Shown: piece by piece, positions 59,701 to 64,000 of the stretch
Numbering within the stretch: position 1 is the stretch's first letter
Layout: each line of letters opens with the position of its first letter
Position numbers and translations under genes: made by a program
From: Aplidium turbinatum
Lineage: Eukaryota; Chordata; Ascidiacea; Aplousobranchia; Polyclinidae
Assembly: GCA_918807975.1 (NCBI GenBank)
Contig: OU964922.1
Coordinates: forward strand, 26,896,329-26,960,328
Length of the DNA: 64,000 nucleotides
Reading direction: 5' to 3'
Notes under the pieces: model-generated
The model's input: the letters and a program-made list of their open reading frames with translations, nothing else
The model's database searches: none
Told to the model about the DNA's origin: nothing

Positions 59701-62700
59701 GACCACCAAGAAAGAAAAGCAAAAGAAATCATGCTAGCACCGTTGTTTGAAAGATGTGAAACTAATTGTTAATTTCCAGCTTTTCCGCTAAGGAGTTTGG
59801 CTCTCATAACAAAACGATCTGGATATTGCTTTGTTCTATAAATTATGTAGGGTCGGTTGGTCACCTTTAATGGGTTCGTTTTTTGCCTCCTTGTCTGTGA
59901 TTTCGTGTTTCAACATTTGCTGCAAAATGTCCACTCTCTGGAAAGGGAAAAAAGTCTTTAAAAAATCTTGATTAATGCGCTGTAGGCTACTGCATAGGTT
60001 ACAGGACGGAACAATGTCTAGGCTCCCAATATCGAACCAGTTAGGCCTATCAATGAATAACGTCCACCGAAAATACATTTCTTTTACGTCTGGATAAGCT
60101 ACACGAAAAAAGGTGTTTGGCAAAAAGCTAAAGCATTTTCTGCGCAACGCTTGCCTGATTTTCAGAGCCTTTCTTCCCAGCAATAATAGCGTTGAGCAAA
60201 CTCTTGTAATAATTTAAGAAATCTTGACCAAATATGGAATAGTTGAACATTTCCGCAATCCGCTCGGTCCATGGAAACAAAACTAAAAAATAGAAGCGAA
60301 ACATATTTGTAACGACAGCTCAAATCTATACAACAGATCAATTCCGTCAAAGCAAATTCTCATTTTCGACCAGGGCAGCACATTTGATCATTTTTTATTG
60401 GAGTTGAAATGAATAAGACAAAGTCCAATTTGTCCAATTTTACCTTTAAGTTCACAATATTAAACTTCGTATAAGTTCGAAATCGGTGGTTTTCCAACGA
60501 TTTCGATTTTACAACTTGATGTTCAGCAAAATGCTGAACCAATTTCTAGCTTGATGTTTGTCCCGGACGTCTCAATGACGAAAAATAAAATGACTTGATA
60601 TGCTTCGTTGCTTACCAAATAAAAGAGCGGCAGGGCTTGAAAAGATCGACCTCTCAAACAACTTTTTTGATTTGCCAACGACGTCACTACTGGTATCCTG
60701 GTAAAATAAATTCTTAATCAACACAACGCAATCAACGATGATGCAGAATAGCCTATTTGACTTCCGTTGGCCATGCGCTGTCGCTTTCCTATCGCAGGAT
60801 TGCCTAAACTTAAATGGTGTATAATTATGGATGTGAAAATATAAGTGTAGATTGTCATCAGGGCCGCGTTAACCGCCTCCCGTGCCTCCGGCCGAGGAGG
60901 CACACCGATTTTAGTCTGCTTAATGTTCTTAACTGTTTAAAAAAAGAAAAAAAGCTGCTACAAAAGCTTAAAAATCAATAGCTTAATACAAGGGCGTATT
61001 TACTTCTTCCAGGCAAACCCCCACACCCAATATAGTGCTTTGCTTTTTTGGACATCACGTTTTGTATTGTCCATATGTCGTGTAAATGTTGCTTTGTTAG
61101 AACTCTTTGTCTTCTTCCAAATCTTGTATTGTCGACATTTTTACTTTTTTTCTAAAAAATACATTAGCCTAAGCTTTTTTTACGGTTTGCTGAAATTATA
61201 AATGTAAATTTTTTCCCCTACATTGAAAGAGTTTGCGGCCATAACCTAACGCTCTTTTGTTCTATTTTTAAGAGCCATCACTAAACATAAGGGCCTAGGC
61301 TACCAGTGAATTTCGAGGGAGGGCCCGAGATGGTGCTCACACGGCCCTGTCATAAAACTTGTTTTGTGTTATGTGTTTCGTTTTTCATATCTGAAAGTAG
61401 AGACAACGCAATAGCGCAGGTCTGAATGACGAACAAAACAAGATTGTAGCTAACAGCCATTTTCTGGAACCACAATAAACCAGCGCTAGACAATTAAGCG
61501 ATGGTAGATCGAGGTAAATGAACAGAATTTGTTAAAAGAAGAGCAAATTTATTGATTTATTTTCTGCCACAATAGCAATGTAGGTCTATTTCTTGTTTTT
61601 TTAAAGTTATCAGGATCAATTTCTTTTCTATTCTGGAGTCTGGTAGCCAATCCAGCATAAGTTACGATTTATTCAGAATCAGGTGCACTTCAATTTTAAC
61701 ACATAAGCAAATCAGAGGCACTGTTACAGTGTTACACAAATGCTAAGATAAACATTTTAGGTAGTAACAAAACTTTGGCTAACTGCGACGATATGAAGTA
61801 GCCTATTGCAACATTAGGCCTAAATGTCATTTAGGCTATGTTAAACTAGTACCACGAATGTAGGCTACTGGGTCTACCTGACAATTCACATTCACGCTGA
61901 AGGCTGCCGAACATATGACGTCCATCGAAAAGTTTCCAAACAAACTGTAAAAAAATTTTACTTCTTACATATATGCTACTTAATATGCAATACAATAATA
62001 GTTCGCTTTTAACGGAGCACTTCTCAATGTTTCAAACAGTTTAAATATCTCGATCGTTACACTAAAATGTAGATAGGCCTACACTGCCAGCGCTATGCAA
62101 AAAATTAACCTAGGCCTACCTACCACTTTCATCATTTGGGTGCATAAGTTAGAACTCCATCTCATGAAATAATAGGTAGGCCTACTGTCCGAATTGTTGA
62201 TAGTGGCGTGTATCAAACTGTAGCTAACTAAAAACAATCTGGAAAGTCTGTACATATGGCTGTTCAAAAAAAAATTGATTGAAACGAAATTCTTTGCAAA
62301 CTAATTTAACGTTATGTAGAAACGAATTGGTTTCGAACTGCTCTAATTGTGTTGAATGTTGCTTCTTTTTTAGTTAAACGTGTGTAATGGTTCAGCCAAG
62401 TTTATGTCAGCTTGGCTACATTACATCATGATCAAAATCAACATCATCATCCATTTATGTGGGGTCACATCTGCTTCATTCACATGACAAAAAAATCTGA
62501 ACACAGTCATAAAAGCCTAGGCCTAGTCATAAAAATAGTTTACAGCCTACAACACAGTGAGCATTCGATAAAATCTACTAATGCCTAAATTTAAGGTCAA
62601 TTTAAAAAAAAAATTTCACTTACTCTTTGGTTGAAAACCTTCCTTCGTTTTCTGTCGAAATGAGTTTCAGATTGTTGGTCATTTTGTCAGAACATTGGTC

Positions 62701-63799
62701 AACTAATATCATCATATCTTTCAACTTCAGAGTAGAAAACGTCGGTGCTAAAGTGTTCCTGCCGGTAAAAAGATTACTAGTACAGATAAGCTGAACATGA
62801 TGACAGATCTAAGGTCCCGAGTCTAAGATAGTTCAGGTTTAAAAATAGGCTCGTAACTATTTTTCTGTAGTGACGTGAGTCAGTATAGTAGCTACCTTCA
62901 ATACATTACTTTTAATAGAGCTCCCATCAAGCCAAACAAGAGTAGGATTTGTTTTGGAAAGTTTTTTTTTGTTTTGTTTTTTTTGTTTTGTTTTTTTTGA
63001 TATGGAACGCTTCACGATTTTGCGTGTCATCCTTGCGCAAGGGCCATGCTAATCTTCTCTGTATCGTTTCAATTTTAGTATATGTAGGCTACTGCCGAAG
63101 CAAGTTGTTTTGGAAAGTTTAAGATTTTCATATCGATTGTTGTAAATAGTGCATCAAGTGGCAAACCTTATTCTCTTCCATTGCTTGCCGCTGGTGACCT
63201 CCAGTGTTGTGTTCATTTCCTTGCCACCAACTCGGTTCCACAATTTCTGTTGAAAGCACATAGTTAGGCAGAGATTATTTTATTTACTGTTAAATTTTGG
63301 TGGTTAAATTTTTTGCACTTGTGGGGCTATGAAACATCCATCTCTATTCAAAGTTTGGCGCAATACCAGCAACACCAGATGTTGATAGAAAAGTTATTAG
63401 GCCTGGAATGAATGCTATGTTACTATCTGTTGTCTTTGCTGTCAATCGTTTTCTGCAATAGTACTTTAACATGAGTTTTCAGAAATCCAATTCTCTCAAA
63501 TCAACAAATGCTTAGATCTAGATTCTAGATCAATCAAACCAATGCTTTTCGTCAGTATAGTAGCTTGCAATCTGAAAAAATATATTCTATTAACTAACTT
63601 ATTCAGATGAAAACGGGCACAATATCTTTGCAATCACTTAGTCTTAGACGGTATTTATAAACTTTTCGATATTTTTATAACAACCTTACTCTAGATACGT
63701 ACTGTACGGTCTGTGAAAGTAGAAAATTCTTTGATGTAAATTTGCTTCAAAATGTGAGGATCACTGATGCAAATTCGAGGCTGGAATCCAATATAGTAG
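56782..63799 (-). CDS. Cytochrome P450, CYP3 clan, 5' end beyond window
   Basis: Microsomal haem mono-oxygenase. Exons in order: 63799-63703, 63246-63167, 62758-62624, 61944-61878, 60697-60616, 60282-60155, 59937-59865, 59268-59108, 58931-58843, 58669-58532, 58074-57918, 56868-56782. All join in phase (about 431 codons), lacking roughly 70 N-terminal residues including the membrane anchor. Landmarks are GKQWKRIR (C helix), NFSMDVICSAAFSV, RVDILQQML, the I helix MMLAGYETTAIT, the K helix ESQR, KPER, and the haem loop FQPFGVGPRNCIGMRLA with its Cys ligand. The last exon ends PKKEIFLKIQPLEAN. Two introns start with GC (after 60155 and 58532). Layout and motifs fit CYP3A/CYP5-type enzymes; substrate unknown. 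Confidence 0.92.
59375..59640 (-). repeat. tRNA-derived SINE, family 3, in a P450 intron
   Basis: On the minus strand: GTTAGCGCGTTGGGCTCGCA (box A-like), CATGTTCGACTCCAGCC (box B-like), then TTTCTCTGGGCAAGAAACTT. This is a body word shared by many tRNA SINEs. It lies between the P450 exons at 59865 and 59268. Confidence 0.7.
60859..61349. mobile_element. Terminal-inverted-repeat element, CAGGGCCG ends
   Basis: Left end CAGGGCCGCGTTAACC, right end reversed CAGGGCCGTGTGAGC. TCAT flanks both sides (60855-60858, 61350-61353), suggesting a 4-bp target duplication. The interior is non-coding. A related fragment starts at 2301. A 4-bp duplication would suit Academ-like elements, but the superfamily is uncertain. 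Lies in a P450 intron. Confidence 0.55.
62999..63104 (-). pseudogene. Retrocopied U6 snRNA
   Basis: On the minus strand the sequence follows U6 closely: CTTCGGCAG, then ACATATACTAAAATTG, ACGATACAGAGAAGATTAGC, GCAAGGATGACACGC and GTGAAGCGTTCCATAT. It ends in an A-rich tail (AAAAAAAACAAAAC...) instead of a T-run terminator. The 15-bp duplication TGTTTTGGAAAGTTT (62950-62964, 63106-63120) marks insertion by LINE machinery. Between CAG and ACATATAC the usual single C is replaced by TAGCCT. It sits in a P450 intron and is not expected to be transcribed by its own promoter. Confidence 0.93.
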
Positions 63800-64000
63800 C
63801 TACCAAGCAAGAAACGTTTAAAATATCTTTTCTGGAAAGCACGCAAGGTTTCACTTTCAACTCCCGTTGTTGCTTTGGTTTATGTAGGTGACCTTTGAAC
63901 ACTCAATTAAAGCACACCACAGCAGCGATGTACTGTAAATACGCATATTCTGATGACGGCACTCTGCAGTTGTTTGACTGTGTTATCTTTATTTTTTGCT

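Noticed and set aside
62999-63104. Functional U6 gene
   Set aside because: It has an A-rich tail, no T-run terminator, a changed 5' stem region and a 15-bp target duplication, so it is a retrocopy.

Overview
What it is: an AT-rich, intron-rich animal nuclear window. The genes have short coding exons joined by GT-AG (twice GC-AG) introns. There are tRNA-derived SINEs, LINE tails, many hAT and other terminal-inverted-repeat elements, Penelope-like fragments and a BEL/Pao retroelement. The host proteins are those of a metazoan, and the fast-evolving Gli protein and CYP3-type P450 would fit an invertebrate deuterostome such as an ascidian tunicate. The species call is inference only. The short word GTAGGCTAC/GTAGCCTAC recurs throughout.

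Layout: (1) 1-2.8 kb is gene-poor, with a hAT end and a 35-bp-arm inverted repeat. (2) 2.9-22.1 kb holds, on the minus strand, a complete-looking 12-exon Gli zinc-finger transcription factor. I assembled it by splice sites and reading phase (1176 codons plus stop). Its introns hold a SINE pair, a 28-bp minisatellite, hammerhead-like motifs and a long hairpin. (3) 22.1-36.0 kb has no recognised host gene. It is a transposon graveyard: several hAT-type elements with exact 8-bp target duplications, two opposite copies of one MITE, a Mutator-like MITE with telomere-like repeats, and a ZBED-type hAT carrying other insertions. (4) 36.1-39.2 kb is the 4-exon ATP synthase delta subunit gene (168 aa), with a SINE and a Penelope-like fragment in its introns. 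(5) 40.7-42.3 kb is a remnant of an ACTGGGGTAAAG-type element holding a LINE 3' end. (6) 44.0-46.7 kb is a 4-exon carbohydrate sulfotransferase (423 aa). (7) 46.7-55.2 kb starts 47 bp after its stop codon. It is a pogo/Tigger-like transposon with a nested stack inside: a BEL/Pao element in the N-terminal part of its transposase, and a hAT element (itself carrying a small hAT MITE and a LINE tail) in the C-terminal part. (8) 56.8-63.8 kb is, on the minus strand, 12 exons of a CYP3-clan cytochrome P450 whose first exon(s) lie beyond the right edge. A retrocopied U6 snRNA and another terminal-repeat element sit in its introns.

How the genes relate: the four host genes are functionally independent (Hedgehog-pathway transcription, mitochondrial ATP synthesis, Golgi sulfation, membrane mono-oxygenation). 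There is no operon or gene cluster. The unusual biology lies in the mobile DNA: Penelope-derived inverted hammerhead repeats, the nested pogo element, and a short word whose apparent insertion can be seen inside the U6 retrocopy.
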